Assembly (NCBI GenBank): GCA_029946065.1
Contig: JAQSDU010000015.1
Location: forward strand, 1-64,000
Length of the DNA stretch: 64,000 bases
DNA from: Flavobacterium sp.
GTDB lineage: Bacteria; Bacteroidota; Bacteroidia; Flavobacteriales; Flavobacteriaceae
Reading direction: 5' to 3'
Positions 17,622 to 28,000 of this stretch are shown here, piece after piece; position 1 is the stretch's first letter, and the number at the start of each line of letters is the position of its first letter. The position numbers and the translations under genes were made by a program. A model generated the notes under the pieces. That model worked only from the letters and a program-made list of their open reading frames with translations. It was not told the origin of the DNA and ran no database searches.

Positions 17622-20000
17622 TTAGCTTTTCTTGGAGGTAAATCGATTCAACCAGTGCTTTACTTTAGAAGTTAATTTAGGCGCAGTATTAGCATCATCA
17701 TTTTCATAGCCATATCCGTAGCCATAATTATAAGAATAACCATATCTGTAGCCTTTGTTCTGTCCTACATCGTTTAGAATAATACCAATATTTTTGATAG
17801 CATTGAAATCTTTTAAATTTGAAATGAATTTCAGCAGTTTCTTTTCCGTATAATTCGCTCTGATCACATAAAGTATGGAGTCTGACAGATGGGTAATCAA
17901 CGTTGTATCCGTTATGAGTAAAGTAGGCGCTGTATCGACAATAACATAATCATATTCTTTTTTCAAAGCGGCTATCAGTAAATCAAAGCGGCCATTAGAT
18001 AGCAGTTCAGCCGGATTAGGTGGAATAATACCTGAAAAAATAACATCAAATTTTAAATTCCCGCCTCCCAGATTTTTTGTTTTTATATCATCAATTTGAG
18101 TAGCAGGGTCGAATAAAAAATTACTTACACCCTTTGTATTAAAACGATCTACATTAAGTGTTTTGTGCAGTTGTGGATTCCTTAAATCTGCTCCAACCAG
18201 AATTACTTTTTTATCTAATGCCGAAAGCGTTAGCGCTAAATTTATTGAAACAAACGTTTTGCCCTCACCTTTAATGGTAGAAGTAACAAAAAGAACTTTT
18301 GCGGCATCACTTGCAGGAACAATATACTTGATATTGGTTCTTAAAATCCGGAATGATTCTGATAAAACTGAGCGGTCAATAAACTCTATTGTTTTATTTT
18401 CGGATTCGATATATGGAATTTCTGCGATTAATGTAATATCGGGAATTCCGGCTTTAAGGTCTTCTTTGGTATGTATTTTTGTGTCTAAAATATTGTAAAC
18501 ATAAATGATTCCAAATGGCAATAACAAGCCTAATAGCAACGCTGTAAGATAGATTCCTTTTTGCTGTGGTCCAATCGGTTCGGCAGTATAAATAGCATAA
18601 TCAACAACTTTAACGGAAGGATTTATAATCGCTAAGTTGATGGCCGCTTCTTCCCGTTTTTGCAACAATAAAATGTATAGGCTTTCTTTTATCGATTGCT
18701 GCCTTTCAATTGACCGCAACGATTTTTCATTCGAAGGCATTTTTCCATATTTCACTTTTTCTAGCGAACTGATCCTGTTGAGTTCTTCTTTGTTAAATTC
18801 AAGTGTTTTTTGATAGCCTATTATAGAAGCTTTTATGTTGTTTTTTATTTGTAATGCCTGACTTGAAGCTTCTTTTACCATCGGATTGGCTTCGCCTCCT
18901 CCTGCGTTGAGTAATTTATTGCGTTTTAAAATCTGATCGTTGTAGTTGGCGACCAACCCGTTGATTTCATTGTTTTCTATCCCGATATTTGATGGTAATA
19001 ATTCATATCCAACGGTTTTGTTTAGCGTTAGCAGCATGATCTTTGAAAGTGCTACTTGTGCTTTTGCATTATCAAGCTTTGTTTCGGATTCGTGGTAGGT
19101 CTGCATTGATAATCCCGCATCAGATTCAATATAGCTAAGTTCATTTTCTTTTTTGTAATTGGCTTTGTTGCGTTCGATCGAATCCAGTTCATTAAATAGA
19201 TACTCAAACCTTTCATCGACAAATTCGATGGTTTTTTTGAATACTAATTGCCTGTCTTTTATTCCATCTTCATTAAAAACATTAATTAAGGTATTGACAA
19301 TTGTATTGATCTTATCGCTGTTCTCTCCAATTAGTGAGATTTTTAAAATTTCACTTTGATTGCCGACATAATCAATTTCTAAATTTCTGGCTATCGACTG
19401 GATAAGATTTTTCTCTTTAATTAGCGTTATGAGGTAACTTTTTCCGTTTATTTTTGAAGGAAGTGTATTGCTATTCAGGATCAGTTTAAAAGGAATTGGA
19501 GCATCAAAATTGGTTACTCCGAAGTGAAATTCTTTTGGATTCCCGGCGATTGTATAACCGTTTTCAGTAATGGTGATCTCGAAAGATGTTGATTTATCAG
19601 ATAAGGAGTCTTTTTCTACCGCCCATACTACTTTAAAAGGAGCATTTTTCCATAGTTCATTCGACTTTATTTTTCCAACACTATAAATTGTAGTGGTTAA
19701 GTGCAGGCTGTCTGCCACCGCACCAATTATTCTCGAAGACTTCATGATCTCTATCTGGTTCTCCAGATTTACTTTTCCGCTGCCGAAAATCGAAACACCT
19801 TCAGTAGGCAGTTTAAATGCAGCGTTAGAATTATCTAATATTTGGATTTTCGCCGCAGTCTGGTATAAGTCTTTGGTGTATCTTAAAAAGAAATAAGTAA
19901 TAAACAAGGCAACAAAAACAGATAAAACAATCCAATACCAATGTCTTAAATACTTGAATAACTCGTCTTTGATGTTAATTTTGAATCCTTGACTTTCCAT
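17622..20000 (-). CDS. Wzc-like polysaccharide co-polymerase and tyrosine autokinase
   Basis: Inner-membrane protein that sets chain length and export of a surface polysaccharide through tyrosine autophosphorylation. 792 residues: Wzz-type domain with membrane helices near 20-40 and 480-500, coiled-coil periplasmic part between, and a fused BY-kinase about 530-760. Walker A is STIKGEGKTFVS (about 567-578), Walker A' is VILVGADLRNPQ (Gly replaces the first Asp of the classical DxDxR), Walker B is VIVDTAPT. The tail carries a Tyr cluster (GYRYGYSYNYGYGYGYENDD), the usual autophosphorylation site. It follows the Wza-like gene by 9 bp in the same transcript. No partner phosphatase gene is seen in the window. 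Confidence 0.93.
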   Translation of the reverse strand: MESQGFKINIKDELFKYLRHWYWIVLSVFVALFITYFFLRYTKDLYQTAAKIQILDNSNAAFKLPTEGVSIFGSGKVNLENQIEIMKSSRIIGAVADSLHLTTTIYSVGKIKSNELWKNAPFKVVWAVEKDSLSDKSTSFEITITENGYTIAGNPKEFHFGVTNFDAPIPFKLILNSNTLPSKINGKSYLITLIKEKNLIQSIARNLEIDYVGNQSEILKISLIGENSDKINTIVNTLINVFNEDGIKDRQLVFKKTIEFVDERFEYLFNELDSIERNKANYKKENELSYIESDAGLSMQTYHESETKLDNAKAQVALSKIMLLTLNKTVGYELLPSNIGIENNEINGLVANYNDQILKRNKLLNAGGGEANPMVKEASSQALQIKNNIKASIIGYQKTLEFNKEELNRISSLEKVKYGKMPSNEKSLRSIERQQSIKESLYILLLQKREEAAINLAIINPSVKVVDYAIYTAEPIGPQQKGIYLTALLLGLLLPFGIIYVYNILDTKIHTKEDLKAGIPDITLIAEIPYIESENKTIEFIDRSVLSESFRILRTNIKYIVPASDAAKVLFVTSTIKGEGKTFVSINLALTLSALDKKVILVGADLRNPQLHKTLNVDRFNTKGVSNFLFDPATQIDDIKTKNLGGGNLKFDVIFSGIIPPNPAELLSNGRFDLLIAALKKEYDYVIVDTAPTLLITDTTLITHLSDSILYVIRANYTEKKLLKFISNLKDFNAIKNIGIILNDVGQNKGYRYGYSYNYGYGYGYENDDANTAPKLTSKVKHWLNRFTSKKS

Positions 20001-20009
20001 TAAGATTGA

Positions 20010-20765
20010 TTATTTTGCTAATACTAAAACCGCTATAATAGTTGAAAGAGCCACTGAAATTGTAGTCATCAGTGTACCAAAATTACCAATATAGCCTGCA
20101 GATTTTACTTTTGTATCGTTTGGATTTACATAAATAATATCATTCGGTTTTACATAATAGTATGGAGAATCAAACCATTTTTTTGAAGTAAGATCAAGCG
20201 TTACATACGCTTTATTATTATTTTCCTCTCGAATGATCAGCACATTTTCTCTTTTTCCATAAATAGTAAGATCTCCGGCATAACCTAATGCTTGAAGTAA
20301 ACTGATGTTTTGTTCGGTAAAATTATAAGTGCCGGGTTTATTCACCTCGCCTAAAATAGTGAACTTGGCGTTCAATAAACGCACTGTAACAATTGGGTTG
20401 GTCAGGTGGTTTTCGTCAATTAATTTTTTGGTTAACAGATTTTCAATTTCGATCATTGTTAAGTCTTTCACCTGAATTTTTCCTAAGATCGGCATCGTAA
20501 TCATTCCATTTAAGCCTACCAGATAACCCAAACTTGGGGTTGTAGGGCTTTGGTTTAGGTTATATTCCGCAGCCAATTCTGGCACATTTGAAGATACTAC
20601 GATGCTTAAAATATCATTGACTTGTATCTTTCCTTCTGCGTAGACAATTTTGTCTTGCTTGTTGACCTCTAGGTCACTAAAATAAAGCACTTCCTTTTTA
20701 GATGAACAACTGGTTAAAGCAATCGTGAACATTATTATTAAAAGGAAATAGTTGTGTTTGAACAT
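20010..20765 (-). CDS. Wza-like polysaccharide export lipoprotein
   Basis: Outer-membrane/periplasmic polysaccharide export protein, 251 residues. Lipobox LTSCSS at about 17-22, a Poly_export domain about 40-130 (GKIQVNDILSIVVSSNVPEL), an SLBB domain about 130-215 (FTILGEVNKPGTYNF, with YVKPNDIIYVNP) and a C-terminal membrane helix (TTISVALSTIIAVLVLAK) as in Bacteroidota members of the family. Forms the exit channel paired with the Wzc-like kinase 9 bp downstream. It lies 115 bp after the outer-membrane protein gene on the same strand. Confidence 0.93.
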   Translation of the reverse strand: MFKHNYFLLIIMFTIALTSCSSKKEVLYFSDLEVNKQDKIVYAEGKIQVNDILSIVVSSNVPELAAEYNLNQSPTTPSLGYLVGLNGMITMPILGKIQVKDLTMIEIENLLTKKLIDENHLTNPIVTVRLLNAKFTILGEVNKPGTYNFTEQNISLLQALGYAGDLTIYGKRENVLIIREENNNKAYVTLDLTSKKWFDSPYYYVKPNDIIYVNPNDTKVKSAGYIGNFGTLMTTISVALSTIIAVLVLAK

Positions 20766-20796
20766 TATTAAATTGTATAGTTTGACTTAGTGCTTT

Positions 20797-20824
20797 GGTC
20801 TAAATATTATTGCATTTTTAGACC
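20797..20824 (-). promoter_or_regulatory. Inverted repeat in the leader of the Wza-like gene
   Basis: GGTCTAAA at 20797-20804 and TTTAGACC at 20817-20824 form a perfect 8-bp inverted repeat, 32 bp before the start codon on minus. No T run follows directly, so an operator or leader hairpin is more likely than a terminator. Confidence 0.45.
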
Positions 20825-20880
20825 TCTAAGTTAAATATTAATTCTATTTCTGACCTTTTTATTTTGTCAGTATTTTTTTT

Positions 20881-21555
20881 CTAATTTTTTCCTAGAGAAT
20901 AAGTGATCCCGATTGTTCCGTTTAGCATTTTGCCGGATAGGTTATCGTTTTCTTCGGCAACATGCCCGTCCCAGGTATGATTCTGGCGATAGTTGTGAAA
21001 AGAACTGAAATCGAAAAAAAGCGCGCTCTTCTTAGAAATACGGTATGTCGGCATAACACCTAATACTAAACCACCAATAAGATCCGGCGAACCAATGGTT
21101 TCGTTTTCGGTGGTTTTAATCGTTTTAAGGCTTCCTAAATTGACACCGCCGTGAAATAGTATATTGAATTTTGGCTCTTCTTTAGCATTATAAAATCGGG
21201 TAAGATTGACCAAAAGTTGTACTGATACCCTGAAGAAACCGGTTTCAAAGGTTTTACTTTTTGTATCCAGATTTTTAAAACGATCAAAACTTATATCGCT
21301 TTTTATGCCATAATTTCTAGAAAAAAAATAAGACGCACCCAACCTAAAAGAATTTAGCGACAATTTTCCAAACGGTCTATTATTAAGTGTCGAATAGTAG
21401 CCATCTTTATATGGACCTACACCATGGCTGTAACCGAATCCTCCCTCTAACCGCCATTTTGTAAAAGTTGATGTGGTGATACTATCGTTTTGTTCCTGCC
21501 CGAAAAACGTATTAAAAAAAAGTAAAAGGCATATTAAAAGTAAGTTGTTTTTCAT
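20881..21555 (-). CDS. Outer-membrane beta-barrel-like protein, function unknown
   Basis: 224 residues from the ATG at 21555 (MKNNLLLICLLLFFNTFFGQ, a clear signal peptide); the track start 33 bp upstream would put a basic stretch before it and is rejected. The rest has alternating hydrophobic strands with aromatic ends and closes with GTIGITYSLGKN, as in small barrel proteins whose last residue region inserts into the outer membrane. No family was recognised. It is first in the minus-strand unit with wza- and wzc-like genes, so a role in polysaccharide export or surface assembly is a fair inference only. Confidence 0.7.
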   Translation of the reverse strand: MKNNLLLICLLLFFNTFFGQEQNDSITTSTFTKWRLEGGFGYSHGVGPYKDGYYSTLNNRPFGKLSLNSFRLGASYFFSRNYGIKSDISFDRFKNLDTKSKTFETGFFRVSVQLLVNLTRFYNAKEEPKFNILFHGGVNLGSLKTIKTTENETIGSPDLIGGLVLGVMPTYRISKKSALFFDFSSFHNYRQNHTWDGHVAEENDNLSGKMLNGTIGITYSLGKN

Positions 21556-21585
21556 AAAAATGTGAATTTTAGGTTTGCTTTTCGG

Positions 21586-21593
21586 CAAATATA
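21586..21593 (-). promoter_or_regulatory. Minus-7 box for the outer-membrane protein / wza / wzc unit
   Basis: On the minus strand this reads TATATTTG, a full match to TAnnTTTG, 30 bp before the start at 21555. A convincing TTG was not found 19 bp upstream. Confidence 0.45.
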
Positions 21594-21874
21594 TTTTATT
21601 TAATAATTAATTTGACACCTACTTTATAATGGTAACAATTTCAAAACCTTTAATTTTCATTAAGGGCGATAATCGGTGATAAGTTAACCTGAATTATTTC
21701 GATTTTTTACATATTTTTAACCTTAAGTTGTTTGCTAATGCTTGATTTTAAAGCCTTTTTGTTTTTTGAAACTGTATGAATTTGCTGATAAAAAATAATT
21801 ACATATTGTTAATTTTAAGTTAACTTCTGTCCGTTTCGTTTTCATTTATTTTGCTCATTTAAAAAGCAAATACC

Positions 21875-24781
21875 ATGAAAATCCTTTGTTCTTTTATTTT
21901 TATTGTAATCACGCAAATTGCTTTTGGGCAAAACGCTTCTTTAAGCGGTGTTGTAGTTGATGATACCAGTGGACAGACACTGATAGGTGTAAATATTTTT
22001 ATAAAAACCCTCAACCTGAGGACTTCTACCGATCCTGACGGAAAATTTATTGTTCGAAATTTAAAGGCGGGTACTTACGAAGTAGAATTCACCTACATTA
22101 GCTATCAATCGAAATTGATTTCAGAAGTTATTATCAAAGAAAATGAAGATACGGCGTTAAATGTTTCGCTTGCTGAAAAGAAGAATGATCTCGATGAAAT
22201 TGTAATAACGCAAACAAAAGCCAAAACAGAGTCTGTAAAGTCGCTGTTGCTACTTCAAAAAAATAGTGTAAGCGTTTCTGATGGTATTTCTGCCGAAACG
22301 ATAAAACGAACACCCGACAAAAATACTTCGGATGTTTTAAAGCGGATAAGTGGCGCAAGTATCCAAGACAATAAATTTGTTATCATTAGAGGTTTGAATG
22401 ATCGTTATAATACTGCCCTCTTAAATGGAGCACCATTACCAAGTTCAGAACCGGACAGGAAAGCTTTTTCATTTGATATCTTTCCGTCTAATATGTTGGA
22501 TAATCTGATAATTACTAAAACAGCTTCACCCGATTTACCGGGAGAATTTGCCGGAGGTGTAGTGCAGATTAATACTAAAGCGGTACCGGATAAGGATTTC
22601 CAGTCGGTAACAATTGGTACTAGCTACAATACTATTACGACTTTTAAGGAGCAAAAAACATACGAAGGTTCATCTACCGATTGGTTAGGATTTGACAATG
22701 GCACTCGCGATTTTCCTTCCACAGTGCCGTCAACAGAGATATTTGGCACGCTTTCCGATCAAGACAAAGCCAATTTAGCCAAAACATTTGAATATGACTG
22801 GAGTATCAAGAGCGCTAAATTCAAACCAAACACCAACTTCCAATATTCCATTGGAAGACACTTTGAGTTTAATGAAAAAACGTTTGGTGTTTTGCTTTCT
22901 TTATCGAACAATAAAACCAATAATTACAATATAATCGAGAGAAACGATTATGATAATCCTGATCCAAAACTTCCTTCGGTATTAACCAGTCATTTTAATG
23001 ATCAAAATTATACAGAGCAAGTATTAACGGCTGCCCTGGCAAATTTTTCATTGAAATTCAATGAAAACAATACAATTAGTTTTAAGAATATTTTGAGTAT
23101 TAATTCTACTGATTTAGTGGTAGAACGCTACGGACAAAAAGATGTAACCGACACAAGGTTTATTGATGCCAATGTGAGATGGTTTACAAGCAATCAAATC
23201 TATTCAGGGCAACTTAATGGAGATCATTATTTTTCCCAGCCTAAAATAAAAGTGCAATGGACTGGTTTCTATAGCAACATTAAGCGTTCTATTCCGAATT
23301 TAAGAAGAAACATCTATTCGATTGCCAATCCGGAAAGTACCGATCCTGCAGAGACTGTTCCGTATGCAGCAATTGCTAGTAATAATGGTGGGCCAGATTA
23401 TGGTGGTGGAATGTTCTTTTCTGAAAACAAAGAAGATATTAGTGGTGGAAAACTTGATTTGTCTAAAAAATTCAATATCGGTGAATCGTTCATCAACGAA
23501 TTTAAAATGGGTGGATTTGCACAAATAAGAAAACGAGATTTTTTCGCCAGGCAATTGCAGTATAATGCGCTAACAAATAACGGTAATTTTAATTATGACC
23601 TATTGACCTTGCCTGATGCTGACATCTTCACGAAAGAAAATATGGGTGAGATTTCTCCGGGAGTGGATGGTTTTACTTTGTTTGATTTTACAAAATTTAC
23701 CGATACTTATAAAGCGGGATCTAAATTATATGCCGGCTATGCCATGTTGGACAATAGGTACAAGAAATTCAGGTTGGTTTGGGGTGTGCGTTTAGAAAGT
23801 TACAGACAAACCATCGATTCAAGGCTTACAGAAACTGAATATCTTGCCTTGGACCAACAGCAAAATGATCTCTTGCCATCCGCTAATTTCATATACGCAA
23901 TTACCGGAAAACAAAATTTGAGGTTGAGTTTCTCAAAAACACTTAACAGACCTGAATTTAGAGAGTTAGCGCCGTTTGGATTTTATGACTTTACAAATCA
24001 GTTCTTTACGCAAGGAAATCCAGATTTGAAGATTGCAAAAATAAATAACTACGATGTACGATATGAATACTATCCAGGAAAGGGACAATTGTTTTCGGCT
24101 TCTTATTTTTATAAGAAATTCACTAATCCTATAGAAATTCAACAAGAAATTAACAATAAGACGGTAACATACAGAAATGCCACAAGTGCTGTAAATAGTG
24201 GTATCGAGTTAGAATTCAGAACTTTATTAAGTGCACTTTTTACAAATGAAAATACAACTGTTTTTGATGACATTACGCTTTTCTCTAACGTTGCGATAAT
24301 AAAATCTAAAGTTGATATTTCAAATTTTAATACTGTAACTGATCAAAGTGATCGACCAATGCAAGGCCAGTCGCCATACATTTTTAATGCTGGTGTTCAA
24401 TATATTAATAAAGCTAATGGATGGTCGTTTTCTGCCAATTTAAATCGCGCCGGAAATAGGATCGCATATGCCTCAAGTGAGGTTAAACCCGCTATTTGGG
24501 AAAAGGGAAGGACTTTTCTTGATATGCAGGTGGTAAAATCATTTCAGAACAACAAATTAGAACTAAAGTTAAACATCCAGAATCTATTAGCGCAGGATTT
24601 GATTTTCTACCAGAATAATTATAGGAATACCGCTACTTACGGGTCACTTGAAACGCTTGCAAATCAGGTTTTTACAGGAGATTATCACTATGAAGATGGA
24701 TTCAGTCCCCAGGATGATGATGTGTTATGGCGAACAAAATTCGGAAAGACATTTTCACTTTCGGTTACCTACAATTTCTAG
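21875..24781 (+). CDS. TonB-dependent receptor with carboxypeptidase-regulatory-like domain
   Basis: Outer-membrane TonB-dependent transporter, 968 residues, not of the SusC type and without an STN domain. Signal peptide about 1-18 (ending AFGQ), a CarboxypepD_reg-like domain about 22-98 (SLSGVVVDDTSGQTLIGVNI), plug about 120-240 (DVLKRISGASIQDNKFVIIR, then GAPLPSSEPDRKAFSFDIFP) and a barrel ending FSLSVTYNF with terminal Phe. No SusD follows; instead a large T9SS protein is next on the same strand after a terminator and a separate promoter. Substrate unknown. Comparable receptor plus T9SS repeat protein pairs would suggest a surface partner, but that is inference. Confidence 0.93.
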   Translation: MKILCSFIFIVITQIAFGQNASLSGVVVDDTSGQTLIGVNIFIKTLNLRTSTDPDGKFIVRNLKAGTYEVEFTYISYQSKLISEVIIKENEDTALNVSLAEKKNDLDEIVITQTKAKTESVKSLLLLQKNSVSVSDGISAETIKRTPDKNTSDVLKRISGASIQDNKFVIIRGLNDRYNTALLNGAPLPSSEPDRKAFSFDIFPSNMLDNLIITKTASPDLPGEFAGGVVQINTKAVPDKDFQSVTIGTSYNTITTFKEQKTYEGSSTDWLGFDNGTRDFPSTVPSTEIFGTLSDQDKANLAKTFEYDWSIKSAKFKPNTNFQYSIGRHFEFNEKTFGVLLSLSNNKTNNYNIIERNDYDNPDPKLPSVLTSHFNDQNYTEQVLTAALANFSLKFNENNTISFKNILSINSTDLVVERYGQKDVTDTRFIDANVRWFTSNQIYSGQLNGDHYFSQPKIKVQWTGFYSNIKRSIPNLRRNIYSIANPESTDPAETVPYAAIASNNGGPDYGGGMFFSENKEDISGGKLDLSKKFNIGESFINEFKMGGFAQIRKRDFFARQLQYNALTNNGNFNYDLLTLPDADIFTKENMGEISPGVDGFTLFDFTKFTDTYKAGSKLYAGYAMLDNRYKKFRLVWGVRLESYRQTIDSRLTETEYLALDQQQNDLLPSANFIYAITGKQNLRLSFSKTLNRPEFRELAPFGFYDFTNQFFTQGNPDLKIAKINNYDVRYEYYPGKGQLFSASYFYKKFTNPIEIQQEINNKTVTYRNATSAVNSGIELEFRTLLSALFTNENTTVFDDITLFSNVAIIKSKVDISNFNTVTDQSDRPMQGQSPYIFNAGVQYINKANGWSFSANLNRAGNRIAYASSEVKPAIWEKGRTFLDMQVVKSFQNNKLELKLNIQNLLAQDLIFYQNNYRNTATYGSLETLANQVFTGDYHYEDGFSPQDDDVLWRTKFGKTFSLSVTYNF

Positions 24782-24812
24782 AAATATAAATGATTTTCAT
24801 ATTTAATTAATG

Positions 24813-24848
24813 AAAACCCATTTAGCGCAGCTGCTGAATGGGTTTTTT
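24813..24848 (+). terminator. Terminator after the TonB-dependent receptor
   Basis: A perfect 10-bp stem AAAACCCATT / AATGGGTTTT with a 14-nt loop is followed by a T run. Confidence 0.85.
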
Positions 24849-25046
24849 TATTTACATCGAATTCAAATGTTAAGAAATCCGAAATCCGACAAGCGCACTG
24901 TTTACAATTGGTCGATGAGAAAAACACAAATACTACAGATTTCTCTTAACAAATAATTTACAATTTTAACATTGCATTAAGGTTTTATTAAAGGAATCAT
25001 CTTGTTTATTTAATCACGAAACTTCCTAAAAAAAAAGTGGTTAAGA

Positions 25047-25054
25047 TAAATTTG
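25047..25054 (+). promoter_or_regulatory. Minus-7 box of the 1338-residue surface protein gene
   Basis: TAAATTTG fits TAnnTTTG and lies 27 bp before the ATG. No TTG at the expected distance. The gap 24849-25046 holds no gene. Confidence 0.5.
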
Positions 25055-25081
25055 TCATCAAACAATTAATAATCTACGTTA

Positions 25082-28000
25082 ATGAAAAAAAATTATGTAA
25101 TTGCATTATTGGTTCTGGCAATCAATTTTGTAAATGCTCAAATTGAGCAAACAAGTTATCGGGGCGCATTCGCTCCTGCACCAACTGCTATGTGGACTGA
25201 CAACTGGACCAATTGGAGTCCAAACAGTGAGCCATATACTGACGCGACAACTGTAGTAAATGTTACTGCAGATATTACAACCAATACAACATGGACTACC
25301 GGAAAAACTTACAAACTTACTGGGCTTATCTATGTAAGAAACAACGCAACCCTTACAATCCAACCAGGTGTTGTTATTAAAGGTATTTATACAAATACCG
25401 GTACTGCACTTGTAATTACCAAAGGGGCTAAGATTAATGCAGTTGGAACTGCTAACAGTCCAATCGTATTTACATCTGCAAAAGCAGCCGGGTCAAGAGC
25501 TGCAGGAGATTGGGGTGGAATTATCCTTTTAGGAAAAGCCAAATTTAACCTCAATAATGGCGTTAACAACATAGAAGGTATCACGGCTTCTGTAAATACT
25601 GAATATGGTGGTGGTACTACACCAGATGACAATGATAATTCAGGAACATTAAAATATGTAAGAATTGAATTTGGTGGATTTGTTTTCTCTCCAAACAATG
25701 AAATCAATGGTTTGACTTTTGGTGCTATCGGAAGAGGTACTACAATTGATAATGTACAAGTTTCTTTTTCGGGTGACGACTCTTTTGAGTGGTTTGGTGG
25801 ATCAGTAAACTGTAAACACCTTGTGGCTTACAGAGGCTTAGATGACGATTTTGATACTGATAATGGATACAAAGGAATCATACAATTTGCTTTGGGTATA
25901 AAAGATCCACAAATTGCAGATAATCCTGCAATTTCAACTTCTGAGGGTTTTGAATCAGATAACAATGCTGCTGGTACTGCTTCGGTAAGTCCAAACGATA
26001 ACACTTCTGCAATTTTTACCAACTTCACTATGATCGGACCTTCATACAGAGCTACAATAGCTCCGTCTGTTGCTGTTGCTGCAGGACATGCAAGAGCCGC
26101 TCGTATCAGAAGAGTATCACAACTAAAAGTTTTTAACTCATTGTTCCTTGATTTTAAAAACAGTTTTGTATTTGTAGATGGCGCTACTACAGTAGCTTTA
26201 GCCAATAGTGATGCTTCAGTGGCTACCGGTGTGAAATTTAAAAATAACATCATTGCTGGTACTCCGGACGCTACTTTTTCTGCTGGTGTTAATCCAACTT
26301 CGTTAAATGCATGGTTTACAGCTAGTGGAAATTTATTTCAGTCAGGAAGCACAGGAATCTTAAGTGCACCTTATGGTGCATCAAGCGCTACATATTCAGG
26401 TTTAGATTACCGTCCGGGAACTTTGGCTGCTACTGGCGCTGATTTTGCCGACGCTTCGTTAAACGGATTAGTAATTATTGCTCCAACAACCTTGCCTGCA
26501 GTAACCAATAAAGTATATTGCAAAGGTGATATCGCTCCGCAATTGACTGCTACATTAACTTCAACAGGTGTTTCATTGAAATGGTACACTGTTGCTACTG
26601 GCGGAACTGCTTCTACAACCGCTCCAACGCCTTTGACAACTGTTGTAGGTATTAAGACTTATTATGTATCACAAGTTGATGCTTCAAATGTTGAAAGCGC
26701 TAGAGTTTCGTTAACTGTAACTACAAATGCTTTGCCTACAGAAGTTGTTGGAACAATCGTTGGAACTCCTGCTTCAAACGCTACTTCTGCAACTGCAGTT
26801 GGTAAAAACGTTGGAACTACAAATACTTACACTTATACAATTCCTGCTTTTGAAGACAGTACATTAAAGTATTTGTGGACTGTGCCATTGGGTGTGAATA
26901 TTGTTTCACCACAACCACCATTACAAGATTTTACTAATTCAATTACAGTAAACTACGCAAACGTTGCTCCAGGAGCAGGGCCAGTAGGTTCTATTCAGGT
27001 ACAAGCAGTAAACACTTCTGGTTGTAAAACGCTTGCAAAAACGCTTGCAATCACCAAAGCACTTCCTACTGCTCCAGGTGCTATCACTGTGTACAATAAA
27101 AATGCAGGGTACCCTACACCAACTATTGCTGTTTCAACTTATGGACAATACATGGGTACAACTACACCATTAACATTGGTTGCTACTACTTCTGCTGATG
27201 CAGCTGCTTACCAATGGGAATTGCCTGCAGGCGTAACTTTGTCACTTGGTAACGTAACTCCGGTAACGACTACTGTAATTTATACTGCATTACCATTTTT
27301 AAGCCCAAGTACTGCGCCATCAACGGTAGGAACTAAATATTGGGAAGTTACCAACAAAACTTACAACAGTGTTGATGTAAATGGTGTTCCAACCAATATT
27401 GTGGTATCGACTGCTGTTCAAAAAATCTTCGGATCTGGTGCTTACGGTGCAACGACATCACAACCTTATGCGCCATATGGTACAGTTATCACAAGTAATT
27501 TAAATACTATCTTGGTTAATTTTGCTGGTGTAAACAATCCAACTACTACTGCATTATACTTTGGCGTTAAAGCTAAAAACGGTGTTGGTTTATCTACTAC
27601 ACTTAATACAACAAACACAGACGTAGTTGCAAACGCTAACATTCCAGGTTTGTTTGACACTACTTACAATGAAGTATATACAGCACCAGTACCTCCTAGT
27701 ACCAATGCTACTTCTGTAATCACTGTTTCTGGTACAGCTGTTAAAACTTCAAAACTGAAAAAATTAACCGCTGCTTTACCTGCTGCTCCGGCTGCATTGA
27801 AATTGACTAACAATGCTATCAGTACTGTAACTGGTGTAACTGTTGTGACTTCTTATATTGGTACTACAACGCCACTTACATTGACTGCTACAGCTTCTAC
27901 ATCGGCTTCTTCTTATTCATGGGAATTGCCTGCTGGTGTTAACCAACTTTCTGGTGGTAATTCAAATGTAATTACAATCAACTTTGCTGGTGTTGCTCCG

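Noticed and set aside
25828-26253. 141-residue minus-strand ORF
   Set aside because: Antisense shadow of the 1338-residue surface protein gene.
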